A stretch of 64,000 nt of DNA from Prevotella sp. P2-180 (lineage in GTDB: Bacteria > Bacteroidota > Bacteroidia > Bacteroidales > Bacteroidaceae), in the NCBI RefSeq assembly GCF_002251435.1, contig NZ_NPJI01000082.1, positions 80,636-144,635 of the forward strand, written 5' to 3'. A model generated the notes under the pieces. It was not told the origin of the DNA. It ran no database searches and was given only the letters and a program-made list of their open reading frames with translations. A program made the position numbers and the translations under genes. Of this stretch, positions 16,933 through 24,789 are shown in pieces. Position 1 is the first letter of the stretch; each line of letters starts with the position of its first letter.

Positions 16933-19083
16933 ATGAAAGCAATTATGATTTTGGCTGTCGCAATGATGATGACCACACAGGCAGCTGATGCACAGACAGA
17001 AAAGAAGTTGACCAACTTCAACGACACCACTTTCACTCTGAATGAGGTGACAGTGAAAAGCAGTTTGCCTAAGTCGAGGGCGAAGGGCGACGCCATGCGC
17101 ACTATTGTCAATGGTACTATCCTTGTGAAGGCCGGTAAGGCAACCGATGTGCTCAACCGCATACCACAACTCAAAGCCGACAAGGACGGTGGCGTGGAGG
17201 TGTTCGGACGTGGAGGTGCCGAGGTGTATATCAATGGCAGGAAGGTGCAGGACATGAAGGAACTCACCCGCATCTCTTCGGAGCAGATCAAGAGTGTGGA
17301 TGTGGTGCAGAATCCCGGTGCCCGCTATGCTGCGAGCGTGAAGGCTGTGGTGAGGATTCAGTTGAAGAAGGCTCAGGGCGAGGGATTCAGTTTCAGGGAG
17401 AATCTTGGCACTCAATATCAGTATGGTCCGGCCATCAGTAACAATCTCGACCTCAACTATCGTGTGGGTGGGCTCGACGTCACGGGTTCGTTCTGGTGTG
17501 GCTCTTACAACAGTTATAAGTCATATCAGAAAAATGACCTTACTTATTATGCCGGTAATGACTTCTATGTAGGCCACAGCAATCAGAATATGAAGAACAA
17601 GTGGAGCGCATGGTCGCCACAGCTGCAAGTGAACTATATGTTCGACGATAATCACTCGATAGGTGCGTTCTACAAATACGACCGACATCCGAAGGATAGC
17701 TATGACGGATGGTTGCACACCGACACCTACGAGAACGGCATATTCATAGAACGTTCGGAGAGCGACATCTTCAAACACACATCATCCAAGAAGCATATCT
17801 TCAACGCTTATTATAATGGTAAGGTGGGGAAGCTCGGTATCGACTTCAACATCGACGGACTCTTCGATGATGTCAACGAACCCAACGGCACCACCGAGAC
17901 TACTATCGACCCTCAAGGCAACAAGACGATGCGCTCTGTAGATAATCTCACTCTCAGCGGCAATAACTTCTGGGCCACAAAGCTCATCTTCACCTATCCC
18001 GTGCTCAAGGGAAATCTCTCGGTGGGAGGCGAATATAGCCACAACAACCGTAAGGATGCCTACTCGTATGAGACAACGGAGACATTGCCCATGAAGGCTA
18101 CTGACAACAAAATCAAGGAGACGGCAACATCGGCTTTCGTGGAATATGGAAGACAGTTTGGACGTGTCTTTGCACAGGTGGGATTGAGATATGAGAATAT
18201 CTGCAACGATTACTACAACTTTGGTATAAAGGAGCAGGACGTGAGCAGATCTTATGGCGATTGGTTTCCTACGGCTGTAGTGGCTATGCCTATTGGGAAA
18301 TGGCAGTTGAGCCTCTCCTACCGCAAGGACATCAAGCGACCGGCTTACGACCAACTCACAAGCTCTACCTTATATATCAATAAATACAACTATCAGACGG
18401 GTAATCCCTATCTGAAACCGACATATACGCACAATGTGGTGTTGAATGCGGCTTACAAGGCATTTAGTATGATGATTGACTATGCTCGCACAAAGGACGT
18501 GGTTACTCTGCTCACCGAACCTTATCCTGGAAGCGATGATCCACTGCTCAGTATCTTACACCCCAAAAACTGCTCAGATGGATATGACCAACTCGTTATC
18601 ATGCCGTCGTATAAGCCCACTATTGGCAAGTGGCACCCGATGTGGTCGGCTGGCCTGGTGATGCAGAACTACAAGACATTAACCGTCGATGGCACGGAGA
18701 AGAAGATGAACCATCCGTTTGTGCAGGTGCAGTGGAACAACGACATCGAATTGCCAAAGGGATTCCGTATTAATGCTTTTATGCAATATATCAGCAAGGG
18801 CGACTATGACAACTTCCGCATGTCAACCCAGGCGTTCAATGTGGCTATAGGTGTGCAGCGCGACTTCAATCTCAAGGCTCTCGGAACACTTACTGCCGAC
18901 ATCCGTTGCAATGACATATTCAACACCAACAAGACCGGTACCACCGTATATGGCATTCGCGAACTGACCATAGAAAACCGTGCCCGCAGAATGTTCTCGC
19001 TCGACCTCACCTGGAAGTTCAATGAGGCTCGAAGCAAATATAAGGGCACAGGAGCCGGTAAGAGTCAGAAAGCCAGAATGTAA
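16933..19083 (+). CDS. Outer membrane beta-barrel protein (TonB-receptor-like, PF14905 type)
   Basis: This protein of about 716 residues has a signal peptide (MKAIMILAVAMMMTTQAADA). A plug-like domain contains TLNEVTVKSSLP, then DVLNRIPQLKADKDGGVEVFGRGGAEVYINGRKV and a VDVVQNPGARY segment. A long beta-barrel with alternating aromatic strands follows to the C-terminus. This is the 'outer membrane protein beta-barrel family' common in Bacteroidota. It has no SusD partner and no carboxypeptidase-like N-terminal domain. The frame opens at 16780, but residues before 16933 would translate the operator; the ATG at 16933 starts the signal peptide. The substrate is unknown. Confidence 0.85.
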   Translation: MKAIMILAVAMMMTTQAADAQTEKKLTNFNDTTFTLNEVTVKSSLPKSRAKGDAMRTIVNGTILVKAGKATDVLNRIPQLKADKDGGVEVFGRGGAEVYINGRKVQDMKELTRISSEQIKSVDVVQNPGARYAASVKAVVRIQLKKAQGEGFSFRENLGTQYQYGPAISNNLDLNYRVGGLDVTGSFWCGSYNSYKSYQKNDLTYYAGNDFYVGHSNQNMKNKWSAWSPQLQVNYMFDDNHSIGAFYKYDRHPKDSYDGWLHTDTYENGIFIERSESDIFKHTSSKKHIFNAYYNGKVGKLGIDFNIDGLFDDVNEPNGTTETTIDPQGNKTMRSVDNLTLSGNNFWATKLIFTYPVLKGNLSVGGEYSHNNRKDAYSYETTETLPMKATDNKIKETATSAFVEYGRQFGRVFAQVGLRYENICNDYYNFGIKEQDVSRSYGDWFPTAVVAMPIGKWQLSLSYRKDIKRPAYDQLTSSTLYINKYNYQTGNPYLKPTYTHNVVLNAAYKAFSMMIDYARTKDVVTLLTEPYPGSDDPLLSILHPKNCSDGYDQLVIMPSYKPTIGKWHPMWSAGLVMQNYKTLTVDGTEKKMNHPFVQVQWNNDIELPKGFRINAFMQYISKGDYDNFRMSTQAFNVAIGVQRDFNLKALGTLTADIRCNDIFNTNKTGTTVYGIRELTIENRARRMFSLDLTWKFNEARSKYKGTGAGKSQKARM

Positions 19084-19095
19084 CCCGATGTCATT

Positions 19096-19158
19096 CGTCA
19101 CATTCATGGGCTTTCTGTCCCAGTTTTTTTGATATTTGCGAGGAACGCAGTACTTTTG
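19096..19158 (+). promoter_or_regulatory. Operator/promoter module A (CGTCACA-N13-TGTCCCA, -33 TTTG, -7 TACTTTTG)
   Basis: CGTCACA (19096) and TGTCCCA (19116) are 20 bp apart. The -33 TTTG is at 19128-19131, the spacer is 19 bp, and the -7 box TACTTTTG is at 19151-19158. It drives the GyrI-like gene at 19185. A nearly identical module lies at 29678-29740. Confidence 0.8.
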
Positions 19159-19184
19159 CATCCGAATTTAATATAATAATTAAT

Positions 19185-19706
19185 ATGAAATTTGAAATTA
19201 TTGAGAACAAAGGCCTTGAACTGATAGGCATCGTTAAGAAGATTGAGATGAAGAAAGGGGTGGAGGAATGCCCTGCTTTCTGGAAAGAGTTTAGCGAACA
19301 ACTGTGTATCCCGATGATGCAGGCCGGCAAGCCGCTCGACGACAAGCAGGCAGCTGTGGCTGAAAACAACATCGGTGAATATGCACTATGCGACTGCGAT
19401 ATGGCAGCCGGCACTTTCGACTATTTCATCAGTGGCAACTACAAGGGTGGCAATGTGCCCGAGGGAATGGAAGTGCGCAAGGTGGATTACAAGAAATGGC
19501 TGAAATTCCATTTTGAGGGCGGTATGGCAGCTTTCCACAACAACTACACCTATGTATATAATGAATGGTTGCCGCAACATCCTGAATACAAGGCAGTAAT
19601 GGCAGTGAATGTGGAATGGTACACGATGGGTGACTTCAATTCTCCCGATTATAAGTGTGGACTGATGGTACCTGTGTTGGATAATTCCCACATTTGCAGA
19701 TGTTGA
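19185..19706 (+). CDS. GyrI-like / effector-binding domain protein
   Basis: This 173-residue cytoplasmic protein has the GyrI-like (AraC effector-binding, SOUL-type) small-molecule-binding fold, without a DNA-binding domain. It starts MKFEIIENKGLELIGI; an EYALCDCD strand, the YKGGNVPEGMEVRKV segment and a late EWYTMGDFNSPDYKCGLMVPV strand are typical. Such stand-alone domains bind or hydrolyse hydrophobic cationic compounds, or protect gyrase. The last nine residues after VPV are probably not native: immediately downstream, in another frame, lies the C-terminal half of a glyoxalase-fold protein. The 3' end thus looks like a recombination joint. It is preceded by operator module A. Confidence 0.75.
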   Translation: MKFEIIENKGLELIGIVKKIEMKKGVEECPAFWKEFSEQLCIPMMQAGKPLDDKQAAVAENNIGEYALCDCDMAAGTFDYFISGNYKGGNVPEGMEVRKVDYKKWLKFHFEGGMAAFHNNYTYVYNEWLPQHPEYKAVMAVNVEWYTMGDFNSPDYKCGLMVPVLDNSHICRC

Positions 19707-19842
19707 CAAGGAGTATGAGCGTGCGGAAAACATGGGCGCAAAGCCTGTTTTTGCCCCTACTACAGAGCCATGGGGGCAACACACCTACTATGTGGCTGAC
19801 CCGGAAGGCAACTTGATAGAGATATCGTCGTTTATTAAATAA
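19681..19842 (+). pseudogene. C-terminal fragment of a VOC (glyoxalase/bleomycin resistance) protein
   Basis: In the frame one base off from the GyrI-like gene, codons from about 19684 to the TAA at 19840-19842 read as the second half of a VOC-fold protein. It has an FADVDKEYERAENMGAKPVF helix-strand, then EPWGQHTYYVADPEGNLIEI, with the terminal glutamate normally a metal ligand. There is no start codon and the N-terminal half is missing. It overlaps the end of the GyrI-like gene. Confidence 0.75.
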
Positions 19843-19851
19843 AAGAGAAAT

Positions 19852-20346
19852 ATGAAATACCAAGAAGTAATTGACAATATTAAAACGGTTATGAATAGGG
19901 AGATTCCAATGTTGCTCTCCCTCTCAGAAGAGCAAGTGAGCCTGAAAAGGAACAGCCAAAACCGTACGGTGAAGATGCTCGTGGGACATCTGATAGACTC
20001 GGCATCCAACAACCACCAGCGTATGGTGCGCCTGCAGTATGCACCTCGTTGCGGACACTCGATGCCAAATACAGAGATGGGCATGCTCGTCTTCCCTGAC
20101 TACACTCAAGACAACGACCTCTGGATAGCTTTACAGGACTATCAGCATGAGGATTGGCATACGCTGGTGATGCTGTTGAAATATTACAATGAGCACATCT
20201 GCCATCTTATACGCTCCGTGGATGAGAAGAAACTCAACAACTACTGGATTGACTACGAGGGTTGTAGGGTTACGCTCGACGCCATGATACGCGGATATAT
20301 CAATCACCTGAATCTACACTTTGGGCAGATACACGAATTAATATGA
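19852..20346 (+). CDS. DinB-family four-helix-bundle protein
   Basis: This 164-residue cytoplasmic protein has the DinB/YfiT-like four-helix fold. The three histidines of the usual metal site are visible: GHLIDSASNNHQRM, a central EDWHTL segment, and HLNLHFGQIHEL at the C-terminus. Related proteins are thiol transferases or of unknown function. It starts 9 bp after the VOC fragment stop and may share the operator module A transcript. No terminator is obvious. Confidence 0.78.
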   Translation: MKYQEVIDNIKTVMNREIPMLLSLSEEQVSLKRNSQNRTVKMLVGHLIDSASNNHQRMVRLQYAPRCGHSMPNTEMGMLVFPDYTQDNDLWIALQDYQHEDWHTLVMLLKYYNEHICHLIRSVDEKKLNNYWIDYEGCRVTLDAMIRGYINHLNLHFGQIHELI

Positions 20347-20737
20347 AATTTAAGTCATTTAATTGATTTTCGGAAGTAGTATTCGTCCTGAAAGGTAGGG
20401 TGCAATCAGACAAACGAAGCTTGAAATGGAAAAAATAAAAAGTTACAAAACGTCTGTCACTGTCACCTTGCTTTATTAAATATCTGTTTATCAACATGTT
20501 GACTTTCCGTCGTGATGACAGAGGTTCTGAAAAAGGGGCTAAGACCGCATAGCCATAGGGCTTTTTGATGAAAATGGTTGTGTCTTTTCTACCTTTTTTT
20601 TGCATTTTCGCTGTTTTTGGGGGAAATTTTGCAAGGAAAATACTCTATAACCTATGGAAAATGAAGAGTTGATTAAGAACCTGTAGACGAACATCACGAT
20701 GCGCTTCCTTTACGGATTGGAATCCGCAAGGAACGCT
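20347..20737. other. Non-coding gap with a short broken frame
   Basis: No gene is supported here. A short stretch from ATG 20654 reads MENEELIKNL, then a TAG, then continues in frame; this may be a decayed start of a gene, but it is too short to name. Confidence 0.3.
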
Positions 20738-20886
20738 GTTGAGACGGTCGTTCCATAACTGTTGAGACGGTCGTTCCATAACTGTTGAGACGAGTGTTCC
20801 ATAACTGTGGAACGGTCGTGATACTAGCTATGGTACGACCGTGATACTAGCTATGGTACGACCGTGACACCAGCTATGGTACGACC
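20738..20886. repeat. Two opposed arrays of a 23-bp repeat
   Basis: Three direct 23-bp units (20738-20760, 20761-20783, 20784-20806; core ACGGTCGTTCCATA) are followed by an 11-bp centre. Three units of another 23-bp repeat follow (20818-20840, 20841-20863, 20864-20886; core TATGGTACGACCGT). The second core is the reverse complement of the first with one mismatch, so the whole block can fold into a long hairpin or slipped hairpins. 23 is not a multiple of 3, so it is not a protein repeat. Confidence 0.9.
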
Positions 20887-20987
20887 ATGACTGTAGTTTA
20901 ACTATTTATGTTGACTACTTATCGTCTTATTCATAAAACAGGTTGACAAGTTAATTTATTATTTATGATACACGTTGACTCTACTTG

Positions 20988-21236
20988 TCATTGTTCACTC
21001 TGAAGGTTGACCACCACAACATAACGAAATAAAGAGTAGGCGGTGGTGTAGTGAGACTGTCCGGCAATATGAAACACCAGCTTGCGCCAGTAGGTACGGC
21101 CATCGTTGGGGAACCCATAGAATGTAAAACAATAGTGCTGGTGGGACTCGCATTTCCGCCGTTCATTCTTGCGGTAGTAATGCTTGTAGTGGAATTTCTG
21201 TTTGTGTTTCTGCTTGCTTATGAGAACAAGAAAATA
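20988..21236 (-). other. Open frame without start codon, possible gene remnant
   Basis: A minus-strand frame of about 82 codons between two stops has no ATG. It reads with fairly protein-like composition, including HYYRKNERRKCESHQHYC and DGRTYWRKLVFHIAGQSHY. I do not recognise it. An overlapping plus-strand ORF (21051-21245) encodes a hydrophobic C-terminus, but it may be only its shadow. Confidence 0.2.
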
Positions 21237-21312
21237 TCAAGATGAAGATATTTCCTTTTAGAAAAACAAAATAGGTTATGCAAGGCTTGGGACTTCAATT
21301 TGAGTTTTTTTT

Positions 21313-22890
21313 TCATATCGTGTATCTTTCTATCTTACAAGTATGCTGCTTTGTCTCCTTGTCGTAGTTGATGCCCACGAGGAGTAAGTCGCCTGTGTAT
21401 TCGGCTATCTTCGTGGGATATTCTTTGCGTTTTATTTGGTCGATGGCAGTGTCGGCGGAATGATTGAACTTCAGTTCTATTACCAATGCTGGCTTGCTGA
21501 CGTTGCGACGGGGAATCATCACGAGGTCGGCATAACCCTTGCCAGAGGCGTATTCACGGTGAATGACATACTCGTTCCTTGCCCATATATATGCCACAGA
21601 AAGAACACATGCCAAGGAATTTTCGTCATTATAGGAGAGTATGCTGGTGTGCTCGTCATGAGCCTGGTCGATGCCTTTTGCCACGGCTTGCTCATTGCCA
21701 GATAGGGTGGCGGTGAGAAGGTTCCGGGAAGCAGTGAGTGCTTCGACAAGCCGTACCCATGAGGTATCCTCCACCGCATTAAGGAATCCATCAGCCACCT
21801 CCTTGTTTGGGAGATAACATTCCTGTGCGTCTCCATCGTATGCCAAGTAGCCAAGGTGTATCAGCACGGTGAGAACATCGTTCTTGCTCCTTATTATTCG
21901 CATGTCATTACGAAACTCCGTTGTATCAACATATACATGCTCCCCCGACAACATACGTATGATATCATCCTTCAGTCCATCGAAATTCATCTGAATGTAG
22001 GTAATAACAGAATCGTAGGCTCCCGTGGTTGTCCAGTAGCTTCCAAATTCCTCGTCGTTGATTGCCCTCATGACAGAATATGGATTGAACATACGTGATG
22101 CCTTTCCGATACGGTATCCGTCATACCAACTCTCCATCTCGTTCATGTCCATTCCGTGTTTCTTGCATAACATCTTCACTTCTTCCTTTGTAAATCCAAA
22201 GCAGGGGGCAAGGAAGGCTGGGTCAATCATTGAGTACTCGCAGAAGTTGTTCAATCCCGACTCAGTGTCGTATTTCTTGATTGGCAGAATGCCGGTGAGA
22301 TAGGCTCCGGCAAAGACGGTGTTTGAACCTGAGCCCTTGAAGAGGCGGCGAAGCAGGTCAACGTATGATGTAGTGATGAATTCGTCTGTTCCCATCTCAC
22401 GCAGTATCGCATCCCACTCGTCTATTATCATAAAGAAACGCTCGCCTGTGCTCTCGCTGATGCGATAGAGGATGTCCATCAGGTCATCCCGATCTTTTAC
22501 CTTTATCTCAGAGAATATCTCCAACACCTCATCCATGATTTCCTGTTGAATGAGTTTCACGATGTTCTTCTCACCCCTGTATTTCGTAGTGAAATCGGTC
22601 ATGTCTATGCTGATGACATAGTACTTGTTCAGATAAGTTCCGAACGATGCGTCCCTTTCCGCTTCCAATCCCCGAAACAGCTCCCGTGAGTCGCACGACC
22701 TGTCGTAGTAGGCACACAGCATCTTTGCCGCCATCGACTTGCCGAAGCGGCGGCAGCGTGTAACGCAACTATATCGGTTCTCAGAGTTGAGCATGGCATT
22801 GATGAGTGGTATCAATGACGACTTGTCAACATACTCGTGAGTCACGATGTCACGGAAATCATTATTGCCTTTATTGATGTACATACCCAT
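21313..22890 (-). CDS. AAA-ATPase-like / PD-(D/E)XK nuclease superfamily protein (DUF1703 type)
   Basis: This protein of about 525 residues has an N-terminal AAA-ATPase-like domain and a C-terminal PDDEXK_9 nuclease-like domain. The P-loop is degenerate: TRCRRFGKSMAAKML, typical of this family. A Walker B-like MIIDEWDAIL follows. The C-terminal nuclease motif is YADLVMIPRRNVSKPALVIELKF, giving D-x(n)-ExK. The family is abundant in Prevotella and Bacteroides genomes; its biological role is unsettled, with mobile or defence-like behaviour suspected. The start at MGMYINKGN (22890) follows a TATCTTTG box at about 22936-22943 on this strand. A deleted second copy is at 29374-29661. Confidence 0.85.
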   Translation of the reverse strand: MGMYINKGNNDFRDIVTHEYVDKSSLIPLINAMLNSENRYSCVTRCRRFGKSMAAKMLCAYYDRSCDSRELFRGLEAERDASFGTYLNKYYVISIDMTDFTTKYRGEKNIVKLIQQEIMDEVLEIFSEIKVKDRDDLMDILYRISESTGERFFMIIDEWDAILREMGTDEFITTSYVDLLRRLFKGSGSNTVFAGAYLTGILPIKKYDTESGLNNFCEYSMIDPAFLAPCFGFTKEEVKMLCKKHGMDMNEMESWYDGYRIGKASRMFNPYSVMRAINDEEFGSYWTTTGAYDSVITYIQMNFDGLKDDIIRMLSGEHVYVDTTEFRNDMRIIRSKNDVLTVLIHLGYLAYDGDAQECYLPNKEVADGFLNAVEDTSWVRLVEALTASRNLLTATLSGNEQAVAKGIDQAHDEHTSILSYNDENSLACVLSVAYIWARNEYVIHREYASGKGYADLVMIPRRNVSKPALVIELKFNHSADTAIDQIKRKEYPTKIAEYTGDLLLVGINYDKETKQHTCKIERYTI

Positions 22891-23092
22891 AGGTTTGCGA
22901 CTGTTGCAGGAGAGGTAAGCCTGCGATTTGGTGGCAAAGATACAAATAAAAAATAAGAAATCATCCAATGAAGAAAGATTTTTTCTTTTTTGTCTCATTT
23001 CGCCTGGTTTTCTGATATTGTTTATACCATTCGTCTACAGCGATTTTTATCACCCGCAGCTTTGTAATTAACAATAGTAGATAGTCTTTAGA

Positions 23093-23178
23093 TGCCAACC
23101 CAACTGGAGAAACAGCCTTTTACAGCAAACTTTATCACGGGGGCCGACAAACCGATAAGGGTACTGAGATTGGATTCT
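23093..23178 (+). pseudogene. 3' remnant of a GNAT acetyltransferase gene
   Basis: About 85 bp match the end of the intact acetyltransferase gene at 29756-30274. Translated with one frameshift (extra G near 23140) they give PTGETAFYSKLYHG and ADKPIRVLRLDS, versus PTGETAFDNKLYQG and ADKPIRVLRLVF. The run GCCGACAAACCGATAAGGG and following bases are identical. An ATACCATTCGTC fragment at about 23023 matches the start of promoter module B. The rest of the gene is gone. Confidence 0.85.
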
Positions 23179-23202
23179 TAGGAATTAGTATTTCTTCACA
23201 AC

Positions 23203-23240
23203 AATAGGTAATCAGCCGCAATGTCGGCTGATTACCTATT
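23203..23240. terminator. Perfect 16-bp inverted repeat downstream of the B12 operon
   Basis: AATAGGTAATCAGCCG (23203-23218) is perfectly complementary to 23225-23240, with loop CAATGT. It lies 22 bp beyond the stop of the last gene of the minus-strand B12 operon. No strong T-run follows on the minus strand, so it may be a structural 3' end. Confidence 0.7.
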
Positions 23241-23261
23241 AGCTGTGAAAAAATGGTTGGA

Positions 23262-24770
23262 TTATTTGATGAGAATCTTCTTTCCGTTCTGGATATATAG
23301 ACCCTTGGTTGGATTGGCAACCCGTGTGCCGCCAAGTGAATAATAAGAATTGTCTTTACGCTCATTGTCGCTGTCAATGACATTGCTTATACCCGTGGGG
23401 GCTGACAAGGTGTAGTAGATATTGAAATAGTGCGTTCCAGCATATTCTGCCGCACATGTTTGGGTAATGATGAGATTGTCTGTACACAAGTGCGATACGC
23501 TTTCGTCTAAGCTCAGTTCGTATGTCTTGTCATTTTCTGCAATAATGAAACTTTCGTCAGCACCTGCAAACAGTCCCTGCATACTTAACTTTGCAATCTC
23601 GTTGTCTCCGATTGACGCAGTAATCTCAGAAATACCAAACAAATCATCTATAAAAATATTGGTTTCTATTTTTTGTATTTCCATATTTGGCGAAAGACCT
23701 TCAATAGTTATAATATTGTTATCACCGCCATGAAGATAATGTTGTAAAGAAGACTTTCCATTGTGAGTTAATGAAATTTTAACATCTGTCGGTACATCGC
23801 CTGAAAGAACACATCCATCTGGATCGGTTGTTACAGTGAAACACCTCAAGGATTCATCCGATTGGCTCGCATTGTTTTGACGTGTCATTATTGCAGATGA
23901 GAAAGAACCCTCTTCATTATTGACTCTGACGGTTACATCATCATAGCAGAAATAGGCAGGTTGTGACATTCCGTATTCATTTTCACAATTGCTGACTATA
24001 TTAAATGTCACCTTATAAACACTACTAAGATCACTAAGATTCCAATAGTCCCAATCGTTTATAAAACTATTACCCACTGCAAGATTTTTGCTCACTGATT
24101 CAGTTTGTGTTCCATCAAGTTTGTATCCGGTAGCTACAACTCTTACATATTGTGTGGAAGAAAGAGATGTGGTTAATCCATTGCCATTTGTAATGCTATT
24201 GACAAAATATGTTGTATTGTCTATGTACATGCCTTGTATAGTACGTTCTACGCTATCAGCAAAACAGATAAATGGCAAATTGTCAGCTGAGTAACCTGAA
24301 TCATCATGATAGCCATAGTGTACACAGAAATTGTTTGAACCGTTATGCCCGTGTCCTCCTTGTCCGTTTCCGCTGTTGTTGGGAACATATACGGAAAGTT
24401 GGTGCGAATAATCTCCGTCAGACAGGTTACCATTCCAATAGTTGGAAATGGCATGTCCACCACCCCAGTACATCTTAGTTCCCCAGTTCTCGGGAAGTTC
24501 AGAGTAGAGATAAGTATTTCCGTTGTCATACCAGCGATAGTTTACGTCTGAATACTGTTGTGTGGTATCTCCATGGTTCTCTCCGTAGAGGAGGTCGCCG
24601 CCATACTGCGGTGAGTCGATGAGCGATGACCAGTTGTAGAAACCAAGATAGTTGGGGGTTGTGGAAACATAGTCTGCGTCCTCGAATGTGAGGGTGCGGA
24701 GCGTGTAGTTCTGTGCATAAGCGCACAATACAAAAAGGCATAATGCCATGATAGTAAAAATCTTTTTCAT
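23262..24770 (-). CDS. DUF4465-type secreted surface protein with C-terminal sorting-like tail
   Basis: This 502-residue protein has a type I signal peptide (MKKIFTIMALCLFVLCAYAQ). Residues ~25-290 resemble the DUF4465 beta-sandwich: TLTFEDADYVS, then WSSLIDSPQYGG, WGGGHAISNYW and GYHDDSGYSADNLPFI. This family recurs in Bacteroidota cobalamin operons. It may be the surface B12-binding protein described as BtuH; I am not certain of that name. The C-terminus (YSLGGTRVANPTKGLYIQNG then KKILIK) is the Prevotella-type tail associated with type 9 secretion or surface attachment. It is the last gene of the riboswitch-controlled operon, 19 bp after its neighbour. Confidence 0.75.
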   Translation of the reverse strand: MKKIFTIMALCLFVLCAYAQNYTLRTLTFEDADYVSTTPNYLGFYNWSSLIDSPQYGGDLLYGENHGDTTQQYSDVNYRWYDNGNTYLYSELPENWGTKMYWGGGHAISNYWNGNLSDGDYSHQLSVYVPNNSGNGQGGHGHNGSNNFCVHYGYHDDSGYSADNLPFICFADSVERTIQGMYIDNTTYFVNSITNGNGLTTSLSSTQYVRVVATGYKLDGTQTESVSKNLAVGNSFINDWDYWNLSDLSSVYKVTFNIVSNCENEYGMSQPAYFCYDDVTVRVNNEEGSFSSAIMTRQNNASQSDESLRCFTVTTDPDGCVLSGDVPTDVKISLTHNGKSSLQHYLHGGDNNIITIEGLSPNMEIQKIETNIFIDDLFGISEITASIGDNEIAKLSMQGLFAGADESFIIAENDKTYELSLDESVSHLCTDNLIITQTCAAEYAGTHYFNIYYTLSAPTGISNVIDSDNERKDNSYYSLGGTRVANPTKGLYIQNGKKILIK

Positions 24771-24789
24771 AATGTTGAATTTTTAATGA

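Noticed and set aside
16858..17415. 185-codon minus-strand frame at the start of the outer membrane barrel gene
   Set aside because: It is antisense to the signal peptide and plug of a convincing gene, with no domain.
20738..20886. CRISPR array
   Set aside because: The 23-bp units are directly contiguous with no spacers, change orientation midway, and no cas genes are nearby.
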